Shown here: piece by piece, positions 31,898 to 42,621 of the stretch
Layout: each line of letters opens with the position of its first letter
How positions within the stretch are numbered: position 1 is the stretch's first letter
NCBI GenBank assembly: GCA_963765815.1
Contig: CAVXXT010000003.1
Coordinates: 496,001 to 560,000 of the forward strand
Length of the DNA stretch: 64,000 bases
Direction: 5' to 3'
DNA from: DATLNF01 sp963765815
GTDB taxonomy: Bacteria > Actinomycetota > Actinomycetes > BP-191
Program-made: the position numbers and the translations under genes
Notes under the pieces: generated by a model
What the model was told of the DNA's origin: nothing
What the model saw: only the letters and a program-made list of their open reading frames with translations
Databases searched by the model: none

Positions 31898-34800
31898 GCG
31901 TAGAACACCTTCTCCACCACCGTGCGGGCTCGCCGCGTCGCCCGTCGGTAGCTGTCGAGGAACTCGGCACGGCTCCCGGCAGGGTAGCCGACCGCCCGGG
32001 CGACCCCGGCCATCGTCCGCGCCTCGTCAGGCAGCACGTCCTGCTGGCGACCGCGCACCAGAGTCAGCCCGTTGCGCGCCGCACACGCGACCCGCCACGC
32101 CTCGACCAGCACCTCGGCGTCCTCCGCCTCCAGCAGACCGGCGGTGACTGCCGCTCGGAGCGCACCGAGCGTCGACACCGTGCGCAGTGCCGGTACGCCG
32201 CCGGCGTACCGCAGCTGAAGCAGCTGCGCGGTCCACTCGACGTCGGCGAGAGCGCCCGGGCCGAGCTTGGTGTGCCGGTGCTCTCGACGCCGCGCGAGAG
32301 CCGCTCGTTCTCGACGCGCGCCTTCACCCGGCGCACCTCGGTCACCGACGCGTCGGGGAACGCCTCCGGCCACCGCACCGGGGCGATCAGCTGCTCGAAC
32401 CGCTCGCCGAGCCCGGCGTCGCCGGCGACGACCCGCGCGCGCAGCAGCGCCTGCGCCTCCCACACCGCGGCGCGGCCGGCGTAGTAGCGCGCGTAGCCGG
32501 ACAGGCTCAGCGTCAGCGGCCCCTGCTTGCCCTCGGGTCGCAGGTCGGCGTCGACGACCAGCGGCGGGTCGGGTGCGGGCAGCGCGAGCAGCCGGCGCAG
32601 CTCCTCGGCGACCTGCTTCGCGGTGAGCGCGGCGTCGGCGTCGGCGACGCCGGGCAGCGGCTCGTGCACGAACATCACGTCGGCGTCGGAGCCGTAGCCC
32701 TGCTCGTGCCCGCCGAGGCGGCCCATGCCGACGACCGTGACCAGCGCATCGAGCGGCGTGCCGCGCTGCGCGGTCACCTTCGCCGTCGCGATCTGCAGCG
32801 CGGCCGACACCGTCGCGTCGGCGACGTCGGAGAGCGCCTCGCCGACCGCCTCGACGTCGAGCATGCCGAGCAGGTCGGCGCACGCGATCCGCAGCAGCTC
32901 CTGGCGGCGCAGCCCGCGGACCGCGGCCGCCGCGAACTCCGGTACGTCGTGCCGCGCTGCGACCGAGCGGAACTCCTCGTGCAGCGCGGCGGTCGTCCGG
33001 GGCACCAGCTCGGTGTCGCGCGCGACGATCCCGACGGCCTCGGGGGCGCGGCCGAGCAGGTCGGCGACGTAACCGGCTCGACGCGAGCAGGTTGGCCAGC
33101 CGCTCGGCGACCACCTCCGACTCGCGCAGCAGCGCGACGAACCACGGCGACCCGCCGAGCTGCTCGGCGACGGTGCGGAAGGCGAGCAGCCCGGCGTCCG
33201 GGTCGTGCGCGCCGGCGAACCACGGCAGCATCACCGGCAGCATCGTGCGCAGCACCTGCGCGCGACGCGACAGGCCGCCGGTCATCGCCTCGAGGTTGCG
33301 CAGCGCACCGGCCGGGTCGGCGAAGCCGAGCGCCTCGAGCCGCTCGCTCGCGGCCTCCGGCGACAGCCGGATCACCTCGGCCGGCAGGCGGGCCACCGAC
33401 GACAGCAGCGGGCGGTAGAAGAGCTTCTCGTGCAGCCGACGTACCTCGACGGCGTGCCGCGCGCGCTCGGCCAGCAGTGCGGCCTGCGCGGTGCCCGCGT
33501 TGGTGTCGCGGAAGCCCATGCTGCGCGCGACCCAGCGCAGCGCCGCGCCGTCGGTCGGCAACGTGTGCGTACGGCGCAGCCGCTGCAGCTGCAGCCGATG
33601 CTCGACGGTGCGCAGGAAGCGGTAGGCGTCGGCCAGCCGGGTCGCATCCTCGGCGCCGACGTAGCCGCCGGCGGAGAGCCGTTCGAGCCCTTCGAGGGTG
33701 CTCAGGACCCGCAGCGTCTCGTCGGTGCGGCCGTGCACCAGCTGCAGCAGCTGCACGCGAACTCGACGTCGCGCAGACCGCCCGGCGCCGAGCTTGAGCT
33801 GCCGCTCGGTCTCGTGCGCCGGGACGCTGCCCTCGACGCGGCGCTTCATCGCCTGCACGTCGGTGACGAGGTCGGGCCGCGGTGCCTGCCGACCACACGA
33901 GCGGCGCGATGACGCTCGACGTACTGCTCGCCGAGCGAGAGGTCACCGGCGATCGGCCGTGCCTTCAGCAGCGCCTGGAACTCCCAGTTCTTGGCCCAGC
34001 GCTGGTAGTAGGCCTCGTGGCTGGCCAGCGTCCGCACCAGCGGACCGGCCTTGCCCTCGGGTCGCAGCGCCGGGTCGACCGGCCAGATCGTGCCCTCGCG
34101 GGTCGTGGCCGAGCAGGCGCGGATCAGCCCCTCGGCGAGGATCGTCGCGGTGCGCAGCGCGCGCCCCTCGTCGCCGCCGGGCAGCGCCTCGGCGACGAAG
34201 ACCACGTCGACGTCGCTGACGTAGTTGAGCTCGCGCCCGCCGCACTTGCCCATCCCGATGACCGCGAACCGGCACGGCTCGGCATCATCCGGCAGCTCGG
34301 CCGCCGCGATCGCGAGTGCCGCATCGAGCGTCGCTGCGGCCAGGTCGGCCAGCTCGGCCGCGACATCCTCGACCGCGATCGCTCCCCCGACGTCGCGCGC
34401 GGCGAGCCGCAGCAGCGCCGACCGGTACGCCGTACGCAGGTGGTCGAGGTTGTCTGCGCTGCTGCCGTTCGCGCGGGGCATCCCGACGCCCCAGGGCAGC
34501 GGCTCGGCGGTGCGCGCGCCGACGGCGGTGAGCAGCTCTTCGCGCAGCCCGAGCGCGCTCGGCCGCGACGCGCTGATCCGCTCGTCGGCGAGCACCGTCC
34601 ACGTCGTCGGGTGCCGCACCAGGTGGTCGCCGAGAACCGTCGAGGCGCCGAGGACGCCGAGCAGCCGCTCACGCAGGCCGAGGGAGGAGCGCAGCGCGGC
34701 CAGCAGAACCGCGGGCTTGGGCGCGGCGTCGACGAGCCGGCCGAGCGCGCCGAGGGCGAGGTCGGGGTTGGCGACCTGCGACAGCGTGGCGAGGACCGCC

Positions 34801-34937
34801 TCCGCGCCGGCGTCGGCCGGACCCTCGGGGCCGAAGAGCCGCAGCGCGTCCGGGCCGAGCATCTTGGCGGCGGCCCGCGGGTCGGTGAAGCCGAGCCGGG
34901 TCAGCCGCGAGTCGGCAGCCGGCTCGGAGTTGGACAC
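31894..34937 (-). CDS. glnE: Bifunctional glutamine synthetase adenylyltransferase GlnE (about six frame breaks)
   Basis: Adenylylates and deadenylylates the conserved Tyr of glutamine synthetase. Both nucleotidyltransferase domains are visible: N-terminal (deadenylylating) VIGMGKCGGRELNYVSDVDVVF and C-terminal (adenylylating) GMGRLGGHEQGYGSDADVMF, each with the G-S/DxD metal motif, plus WEFQALLKARPIAGD and GALADVEWTAQLLQLRY. Frames shift near 33890, 33870, 33785/33760, 33070 and 32275. Corrected length is about 1013 residues, normal for actinobacterial GlnE. GTG start at 34937 (MSNSEPAADS). Both copies of the catalytic motif are intact, so errors are likelier than inactivation. Confidence 0.88.
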
Positions 34938-34974
34938 GCTCCCGAGCCTACGAGGGTCGGTGGTGCAGTGCGGG

Positions 34975-37713
34975 TCAGCGGGTGTTGGCCTGCTGGGTCG
35001 CGAGCGCGGTGCGGTGCCGGCGCGCGTAGACGACGCCCATGCACGCCGAGGCCATCAGCGAGCCGCCGGCGAGCACGGCCACCGCGGCGCCGACCGGGTC
35101 GTCGCGCTCCTGCAACGGCAGCGCGCTCATCGCCAGCTCGGTCGCCTCGTCCTCACGCGGTACGCCGACGGTGACGGTCGCGATCTGGATCTGCTCCTGC
35201 TCCTCGAACGCCGTGCCCGTGTTGACCTGCGCCTGGATCTGCGGCTGCGGCGCGGGGTTGATCTGCGGGGCCGGCGCGGGCACCGGGGCGGGCACCGCCG
35301 GCGGCTGCACCGGCGCGGAGTTCTGCTGCGGCGGCACGACCGCAGGGATCACCGCGGCGATCGCCGGCGGCACGCCGCAGGACACGAGCGCGGCGGCCTC
35401 GGCGATCGTCTGCTCCTTCAGCGCCGCGCCGAACCGCAGCTCGTAGTTGCCCGGCTCGACGCCGAGGCAGCTCACGGTCGCGCGCAGCGTGATGGTGCTG
35501 TCCGCCTTGACGTTGATCGGCAGGATCCGGGTCGGCTGCAGGTCGCGGAGCACCGGCGACTTGGTGCGGCTGAAGAACCGCAGGTCCTGTACGTCGGAGA
35601 CCGCGTTGAGGATCTGCACCAGGGTCTTGGCCAGGTCGCCGTTGCCCGAGCAGACCAGGCCGTCGCCGGCCTTCAGCTCGACGCGCCCGTCACCGGTGCA
35701 GTCGACGCCACCGGGACCGGCGATCGCGCCGGTGGCGCGCGCCATGTCTCCCATGTCCTTGCGGGCGATCGGCAGCACCGCGATGCCGACCTGCTTGATG
35801 TTGCGCTCCCGCAGCGCAGCGGCCGTCTTGTCGAAGCTCGGCGAGCCCTCGAGCTTGCGGTCCCACTCCTCGTTGCCGGCGTGCAGCAGCACGCGCAGCG
35901 AGTCGCGGCGGAAGTTGGCGTTGCGGTTGCGCCGGATGCCGCACTGCGGCAGGTCCGGGCTGATGTCGCACGCGCTGAGCGCCTGGAAGGTGATGTCGGC
36001 GCGACCCTCGCCGGTCGCGCTCTGGTAGAGCGCGTCGAGGATCGGCTCCTGGTTGCCCTTGGTCGACTTCGGGTCCATGCCGGCCAGCGCGTCGAAGAAC
36101 GCCTGGTTGACCGGGCCGATGTCGACCAGCCGGTCGTACATCGGCTTCACCGGGTCGGTGAGCGAGGTGTAGTAGCCGAGGCCGACCTGGACGTCGACCG
36201 CGCCGGCGCGCAGGCCGTTGATGGCCTTCGCGAGGTTGAGCCGCAGGTCCTCGATGAACGCGGTCATCGAGCCGGAGTTGTCCAGCACGATGTAGACGTC
36301 GAGCGGCGTCGGCCGCTTCGGCACCTGCAGGGTGTACTGGATCTCCTTGGTCTGCCCGACCTGCAGGGCGACCGTCTGGCTGCGCGGCAGCATCGTCGGC
36401 GGCTTGATGCCCTTGAGCGCGTCGACGTCGCCGTCGACCTTGACCGGCGGGTCGCCCGGCTCGGGCGCCGCCTGGGTCGGCGTGGTGCGGTAGATCTTCT
36501 CCGGCGACATCCCGAACCGCGTCGACGTCGAGCGGTCGATCTGCACCCGCCACGGGGTGAGGTTGGGCTGCGGCGCGACCGACACCCACCGGCCGTTGCT
36601 CAGCGTGTACATGTCGGCCGAGCCGTCCTTCACCGGCGTGCCGACGAGGACATCGGTGGTCCGGGCCCCGTGCGCGACGGACTCGACGACGAACGGCACG
36701 TTCTGCTTCGTGTACGCCGCCCCGTTGTTGGTCGACCGAAGCGCCACGGCCGAGCCGGAGTTGCTGGTCTGGCTGAAGGCGTAGACGCGGTTCTGGTACA
36801 CGTCGACCGCGGTGAACCGGAAGCCCTCGGAGTCCTGCTGCGCGCGGGTGAGGCCCGTGTCGGTGAACGACGACGCGGTGTCGTTGGAGCTGAGCAGCAC
36901 GCCGTCGGCGATGACGAAGACCCGCTCTGCCGCGGTGTCGCTGATCGCGATGTCGTCGATCAGGGATGCGTCGCCGAGGTCGCTGCCCTCGGCCGCGACC
37001 GCCCACGTCGCTCCGCCGTCGGCGCTGCGGTAGAGCGCGCCGCCCGCGCCGCCGGGCGCGCCGCCGACCGGCGGCACCCCGCCGACCGGAGTGGTGTCGA
37101 CGCTCGGCACGGCGCGCAGCGCGAGCAGCACGACGCGCGGGTCGCCGGGGGCAATCCGCAGCTCGGTCGGCCGGCCGACGAGCGGCAGGCCGGAGTCGGC
37201 CAGGTTGAAGCTGCCGTTGTCGCCGGTCTCGCTGCGCAGGATGTGCGGCTGGCCCACACCCTGCTCGACCTCTACCACGGACAGCAGCACCCGCCGGTTG
37301 GCGCCGCGCTCGGGGATCGAGATCCCGCTGATCGTCGCGGTGGCCGACGACAGACCTGTGTCGCCGCCGCCCTCGGGTCGCAGCTCGAGCACCTCGTCCC
37401 AGTGGCAGCCGCCGTCGGAGGAGCGCATGACGGCCTTGCCGTTGGTGACATAGAGCACGTCGGGGTTGGTCGGCTGGACGGCGTACGCCGTCATCGTCGT
37501 CGGCGTGCCGCTCGGGAACGCCGGCTTGAGGATGGCCTCCCAGCGCGCGCTGACCGCGGCGATCTGACCGGCGACGTTGCACTTGACCGCGGCACGGGAC
37601 CCCACGACCGGCACGGTGATCGCGAGGACGAGCACCGCGAGCAGGACGCCTCGCACTCGGGTCGCCCGCGGAGTCACGGCCGCCACGCGAAGTCGCGGCA
37701 GAGTGGCTGTCAC
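34975..37713 (-). CDS. Large exported Asp-box propeller / vWA surface protein with C-terminal membrane anchor
   Basis: 912 residues from GTG 37713, chosen because GGAGGA lies 11 bp upstream; the frame stays open to ATG 37755. Signal/anchor segment VRGVLLAVLVLAITVPVVG; an N-terminal half with Asp-box-like repeats (SSDGGCHWDE, SADGGATWAV, RSTNNGAAYT); a von Willebrand A domain with the metal site DNSGSMT (about residues 475-481) and long TGNQEP.../GLGYYTSL blocks; a beta-sandwich; a Pro/Gln linker (PAPQINPAPQPQIQ); then one membrane helix (AVAVLAGGSLMASACMGVV) and a basic tail. Likely a surface adhesin or sensor; partner unknown. Confidence 0.8.
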   Translation of the reverse strand: MTATLPRLRVAAVTPRATRVRGVLLAVLVLAITVPVVGSRAAVKCNVAGQIAAVSARWEAILKPAFPSGTPTTMTAYAVQPTNPDVLYVTNGKAVMRSSDGGCHWDEVLELRPEGGGDTGLSSATATISGISIPERGANRRVLLSVVEVEQGVGQPHILRSETGDNGSFNLADSGLPLVGRPTELRIAPGDPRVVLLALRAVPSVDTTPVGGVPPVGGAPGGAGGALYRSADGGATWAVAAEGSDLGDASLIDDIAISDTAAERVFVIADGVLLSSNDTASSFTDTGLTRAQQDSEGFRFTAVDVYQNRVYAFSQTSNSGSAVALRSTNNGAAYTKQNVPFVVESVAHGARTTDVLVGTPVKDGSADMYTLSNGRWVSVAPQPNLTPWRVQIDRSTSTRFGMSPEKIYRTTPTQAAPEPGDPPVKVDGDVDALKGIKPPTMLPRSQTVALQVGQTKEIQYTLQVPKRPTPLDVYIVLDNSGSMTAFIEDLRLNLAKAINGLRAGAVDVQVGLGYYTSLTDPVKPMYDRLVDIGPVNQAFFDALAGMDPKSTKGNQEPILDALYQSATGEGRADITFQALSACDISPDLPQCGIRRNRNANFRRDSLRVLLHAGNEEWDRKLEGSPSFDKTAAALRERNIKQVGIAVLPIARKDMGDMARATGAIAGPGGVDCTGDGRVELKAGDGLVCSGNGDLAKTLVQILNAVSDVQDLRFFSRTKSPVLRDLQPTRILPINVKADSTITLRATVSCLGVEPGNYELRFGAALKEQTIAEAAALVSCGVPPAIAAVIPAVVPPQQNSAPVQPPAVPAPVPAPAPQINPAPQPQIQAQVNTGTAFEEQEQIQIATVTVGVPREDEATELAMSALPLQERDDPVGAAVAVLAGGSLMASACMGVVYARRHRTALATQQANTR

Positions 37714-37813
37714 CGGTAAGTCATCCTCCGTTGCAGTGCACCCCGCCGTCGACAATAAGCCTTCGACGACGGGGTGCGTGGTCCTGCGGACGTCACGGTC
37801 GGGTATCTAAGCC

Positions 37814-40089
37814 CTAACGACGGCCGACCTTGGCAGGCGCCCGGCGGGCGCGCGTCGTGCGGGAGACCGCACGCCCGTTCGGGCTGATCTTCTCCCGCGA
37901 CATCTCCTGTGCGATCGGCGCGAGCACCTGCTGCAGCTCCTCGCCCTCGAGCGTCTCCTCGTGCTCGAGCCGCTCCGCCAGGCCGTCGAGCGTGTCGCGG
38001 TGCCGCGAGAGCAGCTCCATCGCCTCGTCCTGCGCCTCGGCCACGAAGCGGCGGATCTCGGCGTCGAGCGTGGCGCGGGTCTCCGGGGAGATGTCGCCCA
38101 GCGGGATGGTGTTGCCGAGGAACGCCTCGGCCGCCTTCCCGAGCAGTCGCACCGGTCCGAGGATCGGGCTCATGCCGTAGCGCGCGACCATGTCGCGTGC
38201 CAGGTCGGTCGCCTGCTCGAGGTCCTGCTCGCCGCCGGTCGAGCATCTCGCCGAAGACCAGGTTCTCGGCCGCGATGCCGCCGAGAAGCGTGACGAGCTG
38301 GCCGCGCAGCGCGGTCTGCGACAGCAGGCTCGGGTCGGCGTCGCTCTGCAGCGTCGTCGTCGCGACCTGCTTGCCGCGGCTGAGGATCGACACCCGCTCG
38401 ACGTCCGCCGTACGACCCGCGGCGGCCGCCACGACGACGTGACCGCTCTCGTGGATCGACGCGCGGACGACGCTCGTCGGGGCTCATCAGCCGGCCGCGG
38501 CGCTTCGGGCCGGTGAGGATGCGCAGGATCGCCTCCTCGAGCTCGGCCGGCTCGACCGTCTCCTTGCCCTGGCGGATGGCGAGCAGCGCGGCCTCGTTGA
38601 CGACGTTCGCCAGGTCTGCACCGGTGAAGCCGGGGGTGCGCTCGGCGAGGAACTCGAAGTCGACGGACGCGGCCATCGGCTTGCCCTTGGCGTGGATGCG
38701 CAGGATCCGCTCGCGGCCCTCCTGGTCCGGGCGCTCGATCGTGATGTGCCGGTCGAAGCGGCCCGGGCGCATGAGCGCCGGGTCGAGGATGTCGGGACGG
38801 TTGGTGGCGCCGATGACGACGATGCCCGAGGAGACCTCGAAGCCGTCCATCTCGACGAGCAGCTGGTTGAGGGTCTGCTCGCGCTCGTCGGAGCCGCCAC
38901 CGCCGCCGCCGGTGCCGCGCTTGCGGCCGGCCGCGTCGAGCTCGTCGATGAACACGATGGCCGGGGCCGCCGCGCGGACGCGCTCGAAGAGGTCGCGGAC
39001 ACGGGCCGCGCCGACGCCGACCAGAGCCTCGACGAACTGCGCGCCGGCGACCGAGAAGAACGGCACGCCGGCCTCGCCGGCCACGGCCTTGGCGAGCAGC
39101 GTCTTGCCGGTGCCGGGAGGACCGAAGAGCAGCACGCCCTTCGGCGGCGCGGCGCCGAGCGCCTCGTACTTCGCCGGGTCGGTGAGGTAGTCGCGGACCT
39201 CGCGCAGCTCGGTCACGGCCTCGTCCGCGCCGCCGACGTCCTCGAACGTGACGTAGCTGGCGTTCTTCTTGGCCTTGCCCTTGCCGATGGAGCCGAAGTT
39301 GATGACGTCGCCGATCGCCGACGAGCCGCCCTTGCCCAGGGTGAAGAGGAGGGCGAAGAGGTTGGCCAGGATCATCAGCGGCAGCAGGAAGGTCGTGACC
39401 AGCCGGACCTTCTGCTTCGCGGCCTGCTCGTCGACGGCGACCTCGACCGTGCTGGTGCGCAGCGCGGTCTCGAGGCCGGCGGTCAGCGAGCCGCCACCGG
39501 AGACGTTGACGAAGAACTTGCCGGTCGCCTCAGGGTCACGGACCGGGGAGTCGACCGGGACGTTCTGCCGGATGACCGGGCCGGGCGCCGGGGTCGGGGA
39601 CGGCGACGCGGACGCGGACGCGGCGGGCTTCGCGGCGGCGCTCGCCGCCGGCTTCGCCGTGGCGGCGGCACTGGGCGTGGCGGCGAGGCTCGGCGAGGCG
39701 CTGGCGGTCGGGATCGGCGCGCTGCGCTCGTCACCCTCCTCCTGCGAGACGAAGGAGCCGACGAAGAGGTCGTCCTCGTCGAGCAGCGTGGCGGTCTCGA
39801 TCCGGCCCTGGTCGGCGAGCAGCCGGACCTCGCCGAGGGAGAGCGCCTGGCCCTGGGGGTCGGGGTCGAGGTAGCGCAGCGCGGAGAAGAACGACGCGAA
39901 CAGCCCGATCAGGGTGATCAGCAGGAAGATCGTGAGCCGGGAGTTCGACGTACGACGCTTGATCGCACGCTGACGACGGCGCTCGCGCACCCAGGCTCGG
40001 GCGTCGCGGTCGAGCTGGTGCAGCTTCGTGGTGAAGCCGCCGGTCGACTCGGCGGACGCGGTGGCGTCGTCGGACTTGGCCTGGGCCAT
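37814..40089 (-). CDS. ftsH: ATP-dependent zinc metalloprotease FtsH (two frame breaks)
   Basis: Membrane-bound AAA protease that degrades misfolded and regulatory membrane proteins. Membrane helix at about residues 50-68 (LTIFLLITLIGLFASFFSAL), extracytoplasmic loop, second helix (TTFLLPLMILANLFALLF), AAA domain with Walker A FGPPGTGKT, Walker B IVFIDELDA and the arginine fingers in RPGRFDRH, then the peptidase with zinc motif SIHESGHVV. An Ala/Ser/Pro-rich insertion of about 45 residues (around 115-160) enlarges the extracytoplasmic loop. Frames shift near 38475 and 38240; corrected length is about 757 residues. ATG 40089 follows AAGGAGAA. Confidence 0.92.
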
Positions 40090-40287
40090 CGTTCTCCTTG
40101 ATTCGGGGCGCGTCAGAGGTCGTGCGGGCACAGCGGGACGGTTCTGGAGGGCAGAGCGGGAGCACACCGGTCGCCCGGCGTACCCCTGGAGAGCCTGACC
40201 TGCCTCAGGCGGTTCGCTCGGAATTCCCCCCGCGCGAAGGGCCGATCCTCGCACGGCTTTCGCCCTCGGTGAAGGGGGGACGCGCGG

Positions 40288-41004
40288 TCAGACCCCCGCG
40301 ATCCGGGCGAATCGGACAGCAGCGGGGCGCCAGGTGGCTTCCAGCGCCGCGGTGAGCGCGGCCGCGCCGTGCTCCGCCTCCGCCGGGTCGACCCCAGCCT
40401 CGCGCAGCGCGGCGGCGTCGTTGGCGGCCCAGCCGGCGACCATCTCCGGGGTCGTCTCCACGTGGAACTGCAGCCCCCACGCCCGCTCGCCTACGCGGAA
40501 CGCCTGGTGCGGGTACGCCGGGGAGCCGGCCAGCAGGGTGGCGCCCGGCGGCAGCTCGACCACCGCGTCCCAGTGCCACTGGACGACGTCGGCGATGGCC
40601 GGGACGTCCTCGAGCAGCGGGTCGCCGGCGGCCCGGTCGGTGAGGTAGACCCGGCCGGCGCCGATCTCGGGGCCGATCGCGCCCTTCTCGACCCGCCCGC
40701 CGTTGGCGGCGGCGAGCAGCTGCGCGCCGAGGCAGACGCCGAGCACCGGGGTGCCGGCCTGCGTCGTACGCCGGATCAGGTCCAGCTCCTGGGTGATCCA
40801 GGGGTAGCGGTCGGCGTCGCCGACGCCCATCGCGCCGCCCATGACCACCAGGGCGGCGTACCCCTCGGGCAGCTCGGCCGGAACCGGGTCGCCCTTGTGC
40901 AGGTGGACCTGGTCGAGGTCGAGGCCGGCCGCGGGCAGCCAGCGGCCAAGAGTGCCGACGCCCTCGTGCTCGAGGTGGACCAGGACGAGCGCGCGCAGGG
41001 CCAC
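40288..41004 (-). CDS. Class I glutamine amidotransferase
   Basis: 238 residues from GTG 41004. The triad is complete: Cys in LGVCLGAQLLAAA (about residue 85), His and Glu in QFHVETTPEM (about 175-177). GYAALVVMGGAMGVGD and WITQELDLIRRT are typical of stand-alone amidotransferases of the GuaA-like class, which hydrolyse a gamma-glutamyl or glutamine amide. It lies immediately downstream of glnA2 on the same strand with only a palindrome between, so the two may act on the same gamma-glutamylated metabolite, but no partner synthase domain is present. The frame stays open upstream into glnA2; that part is out of frame with glnA2 and is excluded. Confidence 0.85.
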   Translation of the reverse strand: MALRALVLVHLEHEGVGTLGRWLPAAGLDLDQVHLHKGDPVPAELPEGYAALVVMGGAMGVGDADRYPWITQELDLIRRTTQAGTPVLGVCLGAQLLAAANGGRVEKGAIGPEIGAGRVYLTDRAAGDPLLEDVPAIADVVQWHWDAVVELPPGATLLAGSPAYPHQAFRVGERAWGLQFHVETTPEMVAGWAANDAAALREAGVDPAEAEHGAAALTAALEATWRPAAVRFARIAGV

Positions 41005-41017
41005 GGTCAGACCCTTC

Positions 41018-41069
41018 CGAACTTTGCGGCAAGCTGAGCCTGGAACCGGCCGATTCGCCTCAAAGTTCG
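41018..41069. terminator. Inverted repeat between glnA2 and the amidotransferase gene
   Basis: CGAACTTTGCGGC (41018-41030) pairs with GCCTCAAAGTTCG (41057-41069), one mismatch, 26-base spacer. It is 19 bp beyond the glnA2 stop (minus strand), a terminator-like position. The words match the dyad at 8661-8705 after glnA. Confidence 0.6.
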
Positions 41070-41087
41070 CGTCGAGGGGGCGGGTGG

Positions 41088-42413
<1,326 letters not shown>

Positions 42414-42436
42414 GCGCCGCAGGCTAGCCGAGTGAT

Positions 42437-42452
42437 GTTTCGTGCTTGTTTC
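42437..42452 (-). promoter_or_regulatory. GlnR-like b-box pair upstream of glnA2
   Basis: On the minus strand GAAAC-n6-GAAAC (as GTTTC at 42437-42441 and 42448-42452 on the plus strand), 11-bp pitch, 24-39 bp upstream of the glnA2 start codon. Two good b-type half-sites without a clear GTnAC partner. The position close to the start could mean repression or a very short leader. Confidence 0.4.
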
Positions 42453-42621
42453 AGCGCGATGCGTTCACGTCGGCTAGCGGAGCGCCGATCGCTCGCTCAC
42501 GCCCCGGGGGATTCGTCGTGTCGATGGTCTTGCTGCCCGTCGAATTAGTCGATCCGCTTCTCTTCGTGACAAACCTCGTACGGAAAGTTAATCCGACCCG
42601 CTGCCGGTGATAACTGCTCGT

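Noticed and set aside
34225..37719. Plus-strand open frame of over 1100 codons opposite the glnE and vWA genes
   Set aside because: It is the high-GC antisense shadow of two conserved minus-strand genes; composition is Arg/Ala/Val-rich without any domain.
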